Shown here: in pieces, positions 1 to 7,752 of the stretch
Layout of the letters: each line of letters begins with the position of its first letter
Position numbering within the stretch: the first letter of the stretch is position 1
Assembly (NCBI GenBank): GCA_041394265.1
Contig: JAWKIO010000005.1
Location: 4,154,001-4,218,000, forward strand
Source: Acidimicrobiales bacterium
Lineage (GTDB): Bacteria; Actinomycetota; Acidimicrobiia; Acidimicrobiales; SZUA-35
Direction of reading: 5' to 3'
Length of the DNA: 64,000 nucleotides
Notes under the pieces: generated by a model
Databases searched by the model: none
Told to the model about the DNA's origin: nothing
Seen by the model: only the letters and a program-made list of their open reading frames with translations
Program-made: the position numbers and the translations under genes

Positions 1-539
1 CCGGCAATCGAGACCTCTCGCAGCGGTTCATCACCGAGGTGATGCAGAGCACCGACATCGCCTACGCCGAGGAGTGGCTGTTCGATCACGGGATCATGGT
101 GCCGCTGCACTTCCTCACGCCTCGCTACGACCTCCCCGTCATCCCGGCCAACATCAACTGTCAGGGGCCACCGCTGGCGCCACTGCATCGGGCGTGGGCG
201 TTCGGCGAGGCGATGCGCCGTGCCGCCGACTCGGTGCCCGAGCGCATCGCACTGATCGGCACCGGTGGTATCTCTCACTGGCCGGCCACTCCCGACTCCG
301 GCAAGATCAACGTCGAGTGGGACCGCGACTTCCTCGACCGCTGGGCCCGCAACGACCGAGACGCGCTGCTCGACTACGACGACCTGTCGATCTATGCAGA
401 GGCCGGGCAAGGCGGGTTCGAGATCCGGACGTTCCTCGCCGTGAGTGCGGCCGCCTCCGGTGCAAAGGGGACTGTCCACCTCTACGAGCCGATCCCGATC
501 TTCTCGGTCGGCTGCACGGTCGCCACCTACGCCCTCTGA
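1..539 (+). CDS. LigB-type class III extradiol dioxygenase, 5'-truncated by window edge
   Basis: The frame is open from base 3, so the start lies outside the window and only the C-terminal ~178 residues are present. The segment GTGGISHWPATPDSGKIN matches the conserved glycine-rich GGxSHxP region of the LigB/protocatechuate 4,5-dioxygenase superfamily. The upstream DHGIMVPLHFL and VPVIPxNxN-like region (PVIPANINCQGPP) fits the same fold. Family members are non-haem Fe(II) ring-cleavage dioxygenases acting on catechols in aromatic catabolism; the N-terminal metal-binding His pair is not visible here. No catabolic partner gene follows, so the substrate cannot be named. Confidence 0.85.
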   Translation, partial: GNRDLSQRFITEVMQSTDIAYAEEWLFDHGIMVPLHFLTPRYDLPVIPANINCQGPPLAPLHRAWAFGEAMRRAADSVPERIALIGTGGISHWPATPDSGKINVEWDRDFLDRWARNDRDALLDYDDLSIYAEAGQGGFEIRTFLAVSAAASGAKGTVHLYEPIPIFSVGCTVATYAL

Positions 540-584
540 CTGCTCGAACGTTGAGCAGGTGTTGATCACCGGGGACAACCCGGT
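540..584 (+). terminator. Two small hairpins after the dioxygenase gene
   Basis: CTGCTC/GAGCAG with a 7-nt loop (540-558) and ACCGGG/CCCGGT with a 5-nt loop (568-584) follow the stop directly. There is no T-run, as is common in high-GC actinobacteria. A termination role is inferred. Confidence 0.4.
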
Positions 585-652
585 TGAGGTCGCGCCGCGA
601 CGATCGCAGCACATCGACGCCGCCTGCGGCGTCACGAGGCAAGGAGCGACCA

Positions 653-1807
653 GTGTTCGATGCCGTCACAACCGAAGGTCTCCGCGAACTCGCACGCACT
701 ACGACCGGCCACCACCTCTCGGTCTTCATGCCCACTCATCCGCCCGGTGCACCGGCGAGAGCCCAGGATCCCATCCGTCTGCGTCAGCTCCTCGACCGGG
801 CCCGGGACCAACTGGTCGACCTCGGGATGCGGCGCCCGGATGCGGAGGAGTTCCTCGCTCCGGCCACCGCATTGGTCGGCGACGCGGCCTTCTGGACCGG
901 GGCCGGATCCGGCATTGCGGTCTTCCTCGATGCCGACGGGCTGCGCCACTACCGGCTTGCGCATGCGCCCGAACCCCGCAGCGTCATTGCCGACCGCTTC
1001 CAGCTCCGACCGCTCGTGCCGGCCGTCGCCCACAGCGATCACTACTGGGTGCTGTCCCTCAGCCAACACGACGTGCGGCTCCTGCGCGGCAACCGCGCCG
1101 AGGGCCTGCGTCGCATCGGTCTCGGCGACGTGCCGACCTCGCTCGAAGAGGCTCTACGGTTCGACGACCGTGAGCGCCAACTCCAGAGCCATGCATCGAG
1201 CCGAGCGGGCGCCGGCGGCGTGGCGATGACCATGCACGGTCAGGGCGGCATCAAGGACACGACCGATGACGAACGCACCCGGTTCTGCCGGATCGTCGAC
1301 GGCTACGTTCGGCCGTTGGTGGAGGGCGGGACCGAACCGATCGTGCTCGCCGGCGAGCGTCGCCTCCTCGACGAGTTCCGCAAGGTCTGCCATCTCGACC
1401 GGCTGGCGCCACGCGATGTCGTCGGCAACCCGGATCACCTGACCGATCAGCAGTTGGGCGATGCGGCCTGGGACATCGTGAGTGACCTGATCGAGCAGCA
1501 GCTGATGGACGACACCGAAGTGTTCAGCGCTGCGGTCGAAAATCGGGTGAGCTCCCTCGACGAGACCGTGCTCGCTGCAATCGACGGCAAGGTCGACACG
1601 GTGATCGTGCCCCTCGGTGTCGAGCACCTCGGCGAGCTCGACCTGCGGGACCGGGTCGTCATCGACCGCCCCGCCGGTTCGGCCGGCGTCGGCGATCTCT
1701 ATGACCTGACCGTGGCCGAAGTGCTCCGTCACGGCGGCCGAGTCCATGCGGTCGACGCTGCCCTGGTCCCGGGCCCCGGCCCGGTGGCGGCCACGTTGCG
1801 GTACTGA
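653..1807 (+). CDS. baeRF3-domain (archaeo-eukaryotic release-factor-like) protein
   Basis: A 384-residue protein resembling bacterial baeRF family 3, a paralogue family of the eRF1/Pelota middle domain with suspected ribosome- or RNA-linked roles and no settled biochemical function. The GTG at 653 is chosen because AAGGAG (641-646) precedes it by 6 nt; an upstream in-frame GTG/ATG at 584 has no ribosome-binding site. The N-terminal half carries the LSVFMPTHPPG start typical of the family, and the C-terminal half has the alternating strand/helix pattern (VDTVIVPLGVEHLG). A strong hairpin closes the unit. Family assignment is from recognition, not alignment. Confidence 0.7.
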   Translation: MFDAVTTEGLRELARTTTGHHLSVFMPTHPPGAPARAQDPIRLRQLLDRARDQLVDLGMRRPDAEEFLAPATALVGDAAFWTGAGSGIAVFLDADGLRHYRLAHAPEPRSVIADRFQLRPLVPAVAHSDHYWVLSLSQHDVRLLRGNRAEGLRRIGLGDVPTSLEEALRFDDRERQLQSHASSRAGAGGVAMTMHGQGGIKDTTDDERTRFCRIVDGYVRPLVEGGTEPIVLAGERRLLDEFRKVCHLDRLAPRDVVGNPDHLTDQQLGDAAWDIVSDLIEQQLMDDTEVFSAAVENRVSSLDETVLAAIDGKVDTVIVPLGVEHLGELDLRDRVVIDRPAGSAGVGDLYDLTVAEVLRHGGRVHAVDAALVPGPGPVAATLRY

Positions 1808-1829
1808 CCGCAAGGAGTGCCCAGCCCAG

Positions 1830-1861
1830 GGGCGCCAGGTTCCTCCAACCACCTGGCGCCC
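1830..1861. terminator. Bidirectional hairpin terminator
   Basis: GGGCGCCAGGT (1830-1840) pairs perfectly with ACCTGGCGCCC (1851-1861) across a 10-nt loop. It lies between the convergent baeRF3 and lipoprotein genes and can serve both strands. Confidence 0.8.
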
Positions 1862-1875
1862 TTGCCGCGTCTGGG

Positions 1876-3006
1876 CTACTCGGCGAACAGGACCCGGATG
1901 ACGCCGGCCTCCCAGACGCTGCCGTCCTCGGCGCTACGAGCGAGGAAGACGGCAGCGCCGCCGCGGGCGTCGACCGTCGGCACGGCGAAGGTCTCGGTGA
2001 AGTCGCCGAACTCGCCGTCGCCCCGCCCGGTCACGTTGCCGGAGACGATCGGCTCCACGAGTCCATCCGCCCGCAGCAGCACCTCGACGTTGCCCTCGAA
2101 GGTCCGGGCCCGGCCGACCACCGTCATCTCGCCGGTGAGTGCGTCGAGCGCGCCCGGCTGATCGATGACGATGTTGCCGCTCGCCGCACCCAGCACCCAC
2201 CAGGTGTCATCGGCGCCGAGCTGGCGGACGAACACGGTCGTGGCCGGGCCATCGACCCGGTTCCGCACCTCGATCTCACCCGAGCGGCTGTCACCCTGCA
2301 TGAATTCGCCGACCACCGGATCGGTGAAGCCGACGAAGTCGACGGCAAAGCTGGTGGCGGCAGAGGTCGGATCGGTGAACCGCTGCGCTCCCGGTCCGTC
2401 GGTGGCGCCTGCCCATGGCCAGACCGCCGATTCGTAGGCCGACAGATCAGTGGTCGTTGTCGACGCTTCCGTGGTCGTCGTGCTCGTGGTGGTCGTGGTC
2501 GTGGGCGGCGCCGTTGCCGTTGTCGTGCCGGGCGTCGAGGTCGTGGCGGGCGGCCACGGGGTGCCGTCGATGCGCACGATGTACTCGACCACTCGCTCGG
2601 GCACCACCGGGTCGTCGAACGGGCGGACGTAGCTGAGCCGCAACATGCCCGAGCCGGAGGCCATCGCCTCGAACACGAACTCCTCGACGCCGCCCGAACC
2701 GACGACGTTGCCGCTCGTGTCGTCGGCTCGGTAGGTCGACGACACCAGGGTCAGGCCGTTCGGCAGTGTGGTGTCGTCGATCGCCCATGAGTACCCAGTG
2801 GTCGGATTGGAGGCGAGCTGCAGGGTGAACCGGTCGCCAGTGTCGAGAGTGATCTCGCTCCCGGAGTCGGTGTCGGTGAACACCGCACCAGTCTCGCCGC
2901 CGTCGCTACTGCTGCCGCCGCAGCCGGTGAGTCCCAAGAAGAACAGCGCCAGGGCGAGCAGCGGAGCGAGCGCCCGGCGGGGGAAGGGGGACAGGTGCGT
3001 GGTCAT
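1876..3006 (-). CDS. Lipoprotein with chagasin-like (I42) inhibitor domain and C-terminal Gmad2-like domain
   Basis: A 376-residue lipoprotein. The ATG at 3006 has AAGGAG 8 nt upstream and opens a signal peptide ending in the lipobox LTGC (Cys29). Residues ~45-150 match chagasin, the papain-family cysteine protease inhibitor fold: NPTTGYSW (67-74), GSGG (103-106) and RPF (128-130) are its three loop motifs. A Thr-rich linker (~150-190) leads to a ~160-residue C-terminal Ig-like domain resembling Gmad2, with VVGRARTFEGNV and an ending of SAEDGS. It is probably anchored outside the membrane. Inhibition of proteases is inferred from the family; the target is unknown. Confidence 0.78.
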   Translation of the reverse strand: MTTHLSPFPRRALAPLLALALFFLGLTGCGGSSSDGGETGAVFTDTDSGSEITLDTGDRFTLQLASNPTTGYSWAIDDTTLPNGLTLVSSTYRADDTSGNVVGSGGVEEFVFEAMASGSGMLRLSYVRPFDDPVVPERVVEYIVRIDGTPWPPATTSTPGTTTATAPPTTTTTTSTTTTEASTTTTDLSAYESAVWPWAGATDGPGAQRFTDPTSAATSFAVDFVGFTDPVVGEFMQGDSRSGEIEVRNRVDGPATTVFVRQLGADDTWWVLGAASGNIVIDQPGALDALTGEMTVVGRARTFEGNVEVLLRADGLVEPIVSGNVTGRGDGEFGDFTETFAVPTVDARGGAAVFLARSAEDGSVWEAGVIRVLFAE

Positions 3007-3182
3007 GGCAGGCTCCTTTCCCGCGAGCGTCGGCCCGAGGGATGACCGGCAGCTGTCCGGACCATCAACATCCACTCAATCGCGGCCGGGCCGGCGGTTG
3101 ATCGAGGATTGATCCCGATCTGGCACCGCCGTGATGGTGGGGCGCGACGCTGCCTGCAGGCAGCACCACCGGGAGGTTCGCC

Positions 3183-3893
3183 ATGAACGTGCGTGAGCAG
3201 GAACAGGCCCGCCGAGACGCCAGATTGCAGGCGTCGATCGTGGCCGAACTCGATTGGCATGCGCTGATCGACAGCAGCCAGCTGGCCGTCACGGTTGACC
3301 ATGATGTGGTCACCATCGTCGGCACGGTGCCGAGCGTGGCCCAGAAGCTCGTGGTGCTCGACACGGTCGAGTCCGTCGAGGGCGTTCACGACATCGTGAG
3401 CGAGATCGACGTGAAGCTGCCGGCTGCTTCGAGCCGTCCCGATGCCGAGCTGCGAGTCGCCGTCGACCAGGTGCTGACCTGGGACGCCCTGGTGCCCGAG
3501 CAGGACCTGACCCATCAGGTCCTCGACGGTTGGGTCACCCTTCGGGGCACGGTGCCGACGGCCAGGCAGCGGCTCGAAGCCGAACGCCTGGTCTCGCATC
3601 TTCTTGGTGTTCGCGGTGTCACCAATGAGATTGCGGTGGCCGAGTTGCCGCTCGACCCGGCGACGGTCCGAGCGGCACTCGAAACGGCGCTCATGCGCCA
3701 CGCCAAGCATGCGGCCAACCACATCGACCTCGTGGTCGAAGGTAGCCACGTCACGCTGACCGGCTCGGTCGAGTCCGGCCGAGAGAAGCGAGCCGTCATC
3801 GGTGCGGTCAGCCACGCCCCCGGTGTCGAGGCGCTGTGCGCCGAGCTGACGGTCCGGCCGAAGGAGTACGACGAGACGGCCTTCGTCGGCTGA
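3183..3893 (+). CDS. Triple BON-domain protein
   Basis: 236 residues composed almost entirely of three BON domains (roughly 18-78, 88-152, 160-226), each with the VxxGxVxLxGxV core (for example VTIVGTVPS, VTLRGTVPT, VTLTGSVES) and a conserved Val-Xaa-Asp/Asn ending. BON domains are small alpha/beta modules often linked to membrane association or osmotic stress. There is no signal peptide, so it is predicted cytoplasmic. GGGAGG lies just upstream of the ATG. It follows the divergently transcribed lipoprotein gene at a 176-nt spacer. Function beyond the domain name is unknown. Confidence 0.85.
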   Translation: MNVREQEQARRDARLQASIVAELDWHALIDSSQLAVTVDHDVVTIVGTVPSVAQKLVVLDTVESVEGVHDIVSEIDVKLPAASSRPDAELRVAVDQVLTWDALVPEQDLTHQVLDGWVTLRGTVPTARQRLEAERLVSHLLGVRGVTNEIAVAELPLDPATVRAALETALMRHAKHAANHIDLVVEGSHVTLTGSVESGREKRAVIGAVSHAPGVEALCAELTVRPKEYDETAFVG

Positions 3894-3918
3894 GGGGTGC
3901 TCGGGCGGTGCCAGTCGC

Positions 3919-3933
3919 TATGTTTCAAACATG
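3919..3933 (+). promoter_or_regulatory. Leaderless -10 box for the nitroreductase gene
   Basis: TATGTT at 3919-3924 ends 6 nt before the ATG at 3931, and no Shine-Dalgarno is present. This fits transcription starting at or next to the start codon. Confidence 0.6.
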
Positions 3934-4335
3934 AACGATTGGAACGCTCGAGTCATTGCAGAGTTCAGAGAGAACGGTGGCAAGGTCGCCCAGTTCGGCG
4001 ATGCGCCGCTGGTGATCCTCCACACGATCGGGGCCAAGTCGGGCCAGCTGCGGGAGATCCCGCTGGTGGCGCTCGACAACGAGGATGGCTTGACCGTCTT
4101 CGCCTCCAAGGCCGGCGCCCCCGACAACCCCGACTGGTACCACAACCTCAAGGCGACCCCCGAGATCACGGTCGAGTACGGCACCGAGTCGTTCACGGCC
4201 GATGTTGTCGAACTGCCCGAGGAGGAAGGTCAGGCCCGGCTGCGGCGCCAGGCCGAGCTCATGCCGCAGTTCGGCGAATACATCGAGTCGGCGGCGCCCC
4301 GGGTCATCCCGGCGTTCTCGATCACTCGCAAGTAG
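3931..4335 (+). CDS. Deazaflavin (F420)-dependent nitroreductase family protein (Ddn-like)
   Basis: 134 residues, the usual length for the split-barrel F420-binding family that includes mycobacterial Ddn. Diagnostic stretches are LVILHTIGAKSGQLREIPL and SKAGAPDNPDWYHNLKATPE, which line the F420 and substrate site. Members use reduced F420 to reduce nitroimidazoles and quinones; the physiological substrate here is unknown. The gene stands alone, convergent with tetR, and shares a hairpin terminator that overlaps the tetR 3' end. Two LLM-class F420 enzymes elsewhere in the window agree with an F420-producing host. Confidence 0.88.
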   Translation: MNDWNARVIAEFRENGGKVAQFGDAPLVILHTIGAKSGQLREIPLVALDNEDGLTVFASKAGAPDNPDWYHNLKATPEITVEYGTESFTADVVELPEEEGQARLRRQAELMPQFGEYIESAAPRVIPAFSITRK

Positions 4336-4343
4336 TCGACGTC

Positions 4344-4377
4344 GATCGTGCCTCAAGCCGGAGGGGAAGGCACGATC
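4344..4377. terminator. Bidirectional terminator overlapping the tetR 3' end
   Basis: GATCGTGCCT (4344-4353) and AGGCACGATC (4368-4377) form a perfect 10-bp stem with a 14-nt loop between convergent genes. The loop and right arm carry the last codons of tetR. Confidence 0.75.
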
Positions 4378-4940
4378 ACCGCGAGGAGGCGACGAACGAA
4401 GTCGGCATCGAGGGGCTCACGAGTGAGCAGATGCCGATAGACGAACGGGCCGATGGTGACATCGATCAAGACCTCGATGTCGGCATCGGCCGCCAGTTCG
4501 CCCCGTTCCACCGCCCGCTCGAAGATCTGGCGGAGGGGGCGGCGGCGGTGTTGCACGTAGGCGTCGAGTGAGTCGGCCAGCGCCGGGTCGTGGCTGCTGG
4601 CTTCGATGAGGTGGGGGAGGATGTTCGCCATCTTCCCGCCCTTCTTCCGGCGGGCCAGTTCCGTGACGTAGATGACGAGGTCGTCGCGGAGGTTGCCGGT
4701 GTCGACGTCGTCGAACGGGCTCATCGCCGTGGCGAGCGCATCGAGCACGAGGGCTTCCTTGTTGGCCCACCGCCGATAGATCGTCGCCTTCGACACCCCC
4801 GCTCGGCACGCCAGCTCGTCCATCGACATGCCGCCGATGCCGACCTCGCCCGCCAGTTCGAGCGTCGCGGCGAGGATGGCCGTGTCGGCTTCGGCCGAGC
4901 GGGGCCGCCCTCGCCGGGGTGATGTCGTGCTCGCAGCCAC
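4353..4940 (-). CDS. TetR-family repressor
   Basis: 195 residues. The N-terminal helix-turn-helix (about 15-65) has the textbook MSMDELACRAGVSKATIYRR pattern and the C-terminal ligand domain is diverged, as usual. The start is the GTG at 4940: it gives the common short N-terminus (VAASTTSPRRGRPRS), and a TAGCAT box ends 7 nt upstream. That box begins with the TAG stop codon of the upstream MFS gene. The gene therefore has its own probable leaderless promoter as well as read-through from the exporter. The likely target is the inverted repeat at 6611-6637 upstream of the exporter. Confidence 0.88.
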   Translation of the reverse strand: MAASTTSPRRGRPRSAEADTAILAATLELAGEVGIGGMSMDELACRAGVSKATIYRRWANKEALVLDALATAMSPFDDVDTGNLRDDLVIYVTELARRKKGGKMANILPHLIEASSHDPALADSLDAYVQHRRRPLRQIFERAVERGELAADADIEVLIDVTIGPFVYRHLLTREPLDADFVRRLLAVIVPSPPA

Positions 4941-4947
4941 GGTGTGG

Positions 4948-4953
4948 ATGCTA
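4948..4953 (-). promoter_or_regulatory. Leaderless -10 box for tetR, embedded in the MFS stop codon
   Basis: On the minus strand TAGCAT precedes the GTG start by 7 nt; its TAG is the exporter's stop codon. No ribosome-binding site is visible. Confidence 0.55.
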
Positions 4954-6585
4954 GTTCCCGGCGACCGGCTGGCGTAGGAGGTCCAAATCCTCGAACGCCG
5001 GCGGCGCCACCAGTCGTTCCTCGGGTGAGGCTGCCGGGCTCGTCGAGTGCGACGGCAGGAACTTCCAGGCGACGATGGCGGCGAGACCGACGACCACGAC
5101 CGAGATCCGCAGCCCGGCCGACATGGCGTCGACGAACGCCTGGTTGGCGCCGGCAATGAAGTCGGCGCTGCTGGTGCCCAGCCCGGCGCCCACCTTCTGG
5201 GCGGCGTCGAGCGACAGCTGGGCCGTGGCATCGGTCTGGGCGTCGAGTCCGAACCGGCTGCCCAGATCGATGATGCGGCTGGTGTAGACGCTCGACACGG
5301 CTGATCCGATGATGGCAACGCCGAGGGCGCCGCCGACCTGGCGAGTCGTGTCGTTGATCGCCGAGCCGACCCCGGCCTTCTCACGGGGGAGTGAGCCCAT
5401 GACGGCCTCGGTGGCGGGGGCCATGGTCATGCCCATACCGCACGACATGACGATCAGGAACGAGATGACCACCGGGTAGGGCGAGTCGGGGGCGACCGTC
5501 GACAGCAGGCTCAGGCCCACCATGATCAGCCCGAGGCCGATGAGGACGACTCGCTTCGTGCCGAGCTTCTCGACGATGCGGGCCGAGGTGGGAGCGACGA
5601 TCATCATCGTCATGGCTTGCGGCAACAGCCGGATGCCGGCCTCGAGCGGCGAGTAGCCGTGGATCAGCTGCCAGTACTGAGTCATCAGGAACAGCGACCC
5701 GAACAGGGCGAAGAAGACCATGGTGATGGTGGCGCTGCCGGCGGAGAACCGGGCGTTCTTGAAGACGCTCGTGTCGAGCATCGGGTGGTCGGTGTGGCGC
5801 TCCCAGGTGATGAAGCCGACGAGGGCAGTGAGGCCGACAGCGAACCCGGCGATCACCTCGTTGCTGGTCCAGCCCTTTGACGGACCCTCGATGATGCCGA
5901 ACAGCAGGCTGGCCAGACCGACGATCGAGAGCAGGGCGCCGATCGGGTCCAGCGTCGACTGCTCCGGGTCCTTCGAGGTGGGGATGAGGAAGGCGCCGAG
6001 AACGAGCGCCGCCAGACCGATCGGCAGGTTGACCCAGAACACCGAATGCCACGAGAAGTGACGGAGGAGGAAGCCGCCGGTCATCGGGCCGATCGCAACG
6101 CCGAGGCCGGAGAAGCCGGCCCACACCGCAATCGCTCTACCCCGCTCCTTCGGGTCACGGAAGACGTTGGTGAGGATCGACAGCGTGGCTGGCATGATCA
6201 GCGCACCGCCGATGCCCATGAACGCTCGGGTGGCGATCAGTTGCGTCGCCGTCTCCGACATCGCTGCCGCCGCCGAACCCATGCCGAACAGCACGATGCC
6301 GAGCTGCAGGGCGCCCTTGCGGCCGAAACGATCCGACAGGCTGCCCGTGGTGAGCAGGAGGCCGGCGAAGACCAGGACGTACGAGTCGATGATCCACTGG
6401 ATCTCGGAGTTCGTCGCGCCGAGCTGGGTGTAGAGCGACGGGATCGCCACGTTCAGGATCGTGTTGTCCATCACGATGATGAGCAGGCTCATGCACAGCA
6501 CGGCGAGGATCAGCCAGCGCCGTTCGTGCACGGCCGGATCGACGTCGTCATCGAGCGGTCTCGTTGTGGGGTTCGTTGTTGCCAT
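4951..6585 (-). CDS. DHA2-family (14-TM) MFS drug exporter
   Basis: 544 residues with about 14 hydrophobic segments, the QacA/EmrB type of drug:H+ antiporter in the inner membrane. Motif A appears as GSLSDRFGRKGALQLG in the loop after TM2, motif D1 near VMDNTILNVAIPSL in TM1, and motif C as GFSGLGVAIGPMTGGFLL in TM5. The ATG at 6585 is preferred over the longer frame because AGAAGG lies 8 nt upstream and the longer version would run through the operator. The gene is followed 10 nt later by tetR, a standard exporter-repressor pair. Substrate unknown; induction by the TetR ligand is inferred. Confidence 0.9.
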   Translation of the reverse strand: MATTNPTTRPLDDDVDPAVHERRWLILAVLCMSLLIIVMDNTILNVAIPSLYTQLGATNSEIQWIIDSYVLVFAGLLLTTGSLSDRFGRKGALQLGIVLFGMGSAAAAMSETATQLIATRAFMGIGGALIMPATLSILTNVFRDPKERGRAIAVWAGFSGLGVAIGPMTGGFLLRHFSWHSVFWVNLPIGLAALVLGAFLIPTSKDPEQSTLDPIGALLSIVGLASLLFGIIEGPSKGWTSNEVIAGFAVGLTALVGFITWERHTDHPMLDTSVFKNARFSAGSATITMVFFALFGSLFLMTQYWQLIHGYSPLEAGIRLLPQAMTMMIVAPTSARIVEKLGTKRVVLIGLGLIMVGLSLLSTVAPDSPYPVVISFLIVMSCGMGMTMAPATEAVMGSLPREKAGVGSAINDTTRQVGGALGVAIIGSAVSSVYTSRIIDLGSRFGLDAQTDATAQLSLDAAQKVGAGLGTSSADFIAGANQAFVDAMSAGLRISVVVVGLAAIVAWKFLPSHSTSPAASPEERLVAPPAFEDLDLLRQPVAGN

Positions 6586-6610
6586 GTCTCGGCCTTCTGA
6601 CGGGGGTGAT

Positions 6611-6655
6611 TTCGATACGAAACCGGACCGTATCGAATATCGGTGCCGAAGGAAT
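6611..6655 (-). promoter_or_regulatory. Putative TetR operator overlapping the MFS promoter
   Basis: TTCGATACG (6611-6619) and CGTATCGAA (6629-6637) are a perfect 9-bp inverted repeat with a 9-bp spacer, about 18 bp centre to centre, the size bound by TetR dimers. On the minus strand the right arm contains TACGGT (6627-6632), a TAnnnT -10 box, with a weak TTCCTT -35 about 16 nt upstream. Binding would cover the promoter. Confidence 0.75.
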
Positions 6656-6720
6656 AGTTCGAGAGGCAAAACGTTTGGGTCGTGCGTCACACCCTCGTCA
6701 GGGCGAGCGGGTGGCGAGCG

Positions 6721-7113
6721 TCAGCGCTCGTTGGCGAGGTGCGTTCGGGCCACTTGCTCGGGCGCACACGCCAGCCAGGCGTCGGTGATCGCCATCCGCA
6801 GCTCGGCCGGGTCGGCTGCGGCCAGCTGCACCAGCACCGCCGGGAAGTTGTCGAAGTGGGCGATCGTGAAGAAGCCGTCGTTGCCGGCGGCGAGGATGGC
6901 CGCCTTCTCCGACAGGTCCTCCGTGATCAGGGCCAGAATCGGCCCGCTCGGGATCGGCTTGTCACCGAACCGGCCGATGTCGGCCTTCGTGAACGGCCGC
7001 TCCCACGCAAACGCCTTCTGGTCGACGAACCAGGTCCGCATGCGATACCGGCTGCCCTCGGATACCTCCGGCATTGCCGTGATCATCGAAATGGCTTCGT
7101 CGAGACTGACCAT
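6721..7113 (-). CDS. MmcQ/YjbR-family protein
   Basis: 130 residues, the family's normal length, with the CyaY-like fold signature: an N-terminal PEVSEGSRYRMRTWFVDQKAFAW, closely following the family's E-x-x-x-G/S...FxVxxKxFA pattern, and a C-terminal helix ending ELRMAITDAWLACAPEQVA. The start is set at the ATG at 7113 because TAGGGT (7120-7125) ends 6 nt before it; the upstream GTG at 7119 lies inside that spacer. YjbR-like proteins are small cytoplasmic proteins of poorly defined function, sometimes described as DNA-binding. No operon partner. Confidence 0.8.
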   Translation of the reverse strand: MVSLDEAISMITAMPEVSEGSRYRMRTWFVDQKAFAWERPFTKADIGRFGDKPIPSGPILALITEDLSEKAAILAAGNDGFFTIAHFDNFPAVLVQLAAADPAELRMAITDAWLACAPEQVARTHLANER

Positions 7114-7119
7114 CGTCAC

Positions 7120-7125
7120 ACCCTA
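7120..7125 (-). promoter_or_regulatory. Leaderless -10 box for the MmcQ/YjbR gene
   Basis: TAGGGT on the minus strand ends 6 nt before the ATG at 7113, and no ribosome-binding site is present. Confidence 0.55.
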
Positions 7126-7218
7126 CAAATGGGCCGAATGGCCAGGCCACGGGCGGATACGCCCAGTCCGAGGAAGCCCGACCGTGCACTCCTCGGAACG
7201 ACGGGTCATGACGGCAGC

Positions 7219-7263
7219 GGTAGAAGCCGATAAAGTTGTAGGGAACTTCTACGGTTTCTACGG
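7219..7263 (+). promoter_or_regulatory. Repeat-rich promoter/operator of the toxin-antitoxin operon
   Basis: Two direct TTCTACGG octamers (7247-7254 and 7256-7263) are one base apart, with an inverted partner GGTAGAA at 7219-7225 and a GTAG...CTAC dyad at 7238-7252. TACGGT (7250-7255) inside the first octamer matches the local -10 consensus. GGAGG (7262-7266) then serves the antitoxin ATG. Repeats overlapping the promoter are the normal setting for antitoxin autoregulation. Confidence 0.6.
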
Positions 7264-7272
7264 AGGTTGGAG

Positions 7273-7752
7273 ATGGCGGTTCCGGTGTACGCCGAGTCCA
7301 TGATCGATGAGGCAGTGAGTCGACCGGCCTCTCCGATGATCGAAGCCCGCGTGCTCAACGCCATTCGGATCCGTGAGTCGCGCGTCGCGCTCGTCGCAAC
7401 GGGCGCGTTCACCGTCGCTGAGCTTGCACGCGGCCGTGGCACCTCTGCCGCCGCTGTTCACGCTTGGCTACGGCGTGCCGTCGAGCGGCATCGCCTGCTC
7501 TCGATCAACAATGGGGGCGAGGTTCTGGTGCCCGCGGTGCTCCTCGACGAGGCTCTCGACCCAGTTCCGGAGTGGCAGCCGGTCCTCGAGGTGCTCGCTG
7601 CGACGGGACTCGATGACTGGCAGCAATGGTCGTGGATCATGAGTCCCTGCTCGTGGCTCAGTGACCAGGTTCCCGCCGTCGTCATGGCGGTGAACCCCGA
7701 GCGCGTGCTCGCGGCAGCCGTGGACCAGGCTGAAGCAGCGAACGACCGTTGA
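7273..7752 (+). CDS. Antitoxin of a RES-type toxin-antitoxin pair (Xre/MbcA/ParS-like)
   Basis: 159 residues. The ATG at 7273 sits 6 nt after GGAGG; a TTG two codons earlier lacks spacing. Residues ~45-75 (GAFTVAELARGRGTSAAAVH) form a helix-turn-helix. The C-terminal ~60 residues resemble the MbcA/ParS/Xre toxin-binding domain: WQPVLEVLAATGLDDWQQW followed by SPCSWLSDQVPAVVMAVNPE, parallel to the usual 'WL..p...L.G..P' pattern. The stop overlaps the toxin start (TTGA), so translation is coupled. Predicted role: bind and block the RES toxin and repress the operon at the repeats just upstream. Confidence 0.75.
   Translation: MAVPVYAESMIDEAVSRPASPMIEARVLNAIRIRESRVALVATGAFTVAELARGRGTSAAAVHAWLRRAVERHRLLSINNGGEVLVPAVLLDEALDPVPEWQPVLEVLAATGLDDWQQWSWIMSPCSWLSDQVPAVVMAVNPERVLAAAVDQAEAANDR

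Noticed and set aside
5381..6124. Long Arg-rich frame overlapping the exporter gene on the same strand
   Set aside because: Out-of-frame shadow of the MFS gene: composition is Arg/His/Pro-heavy, there is no ribosome-binding site, and all MFS motifs are in the other frame.
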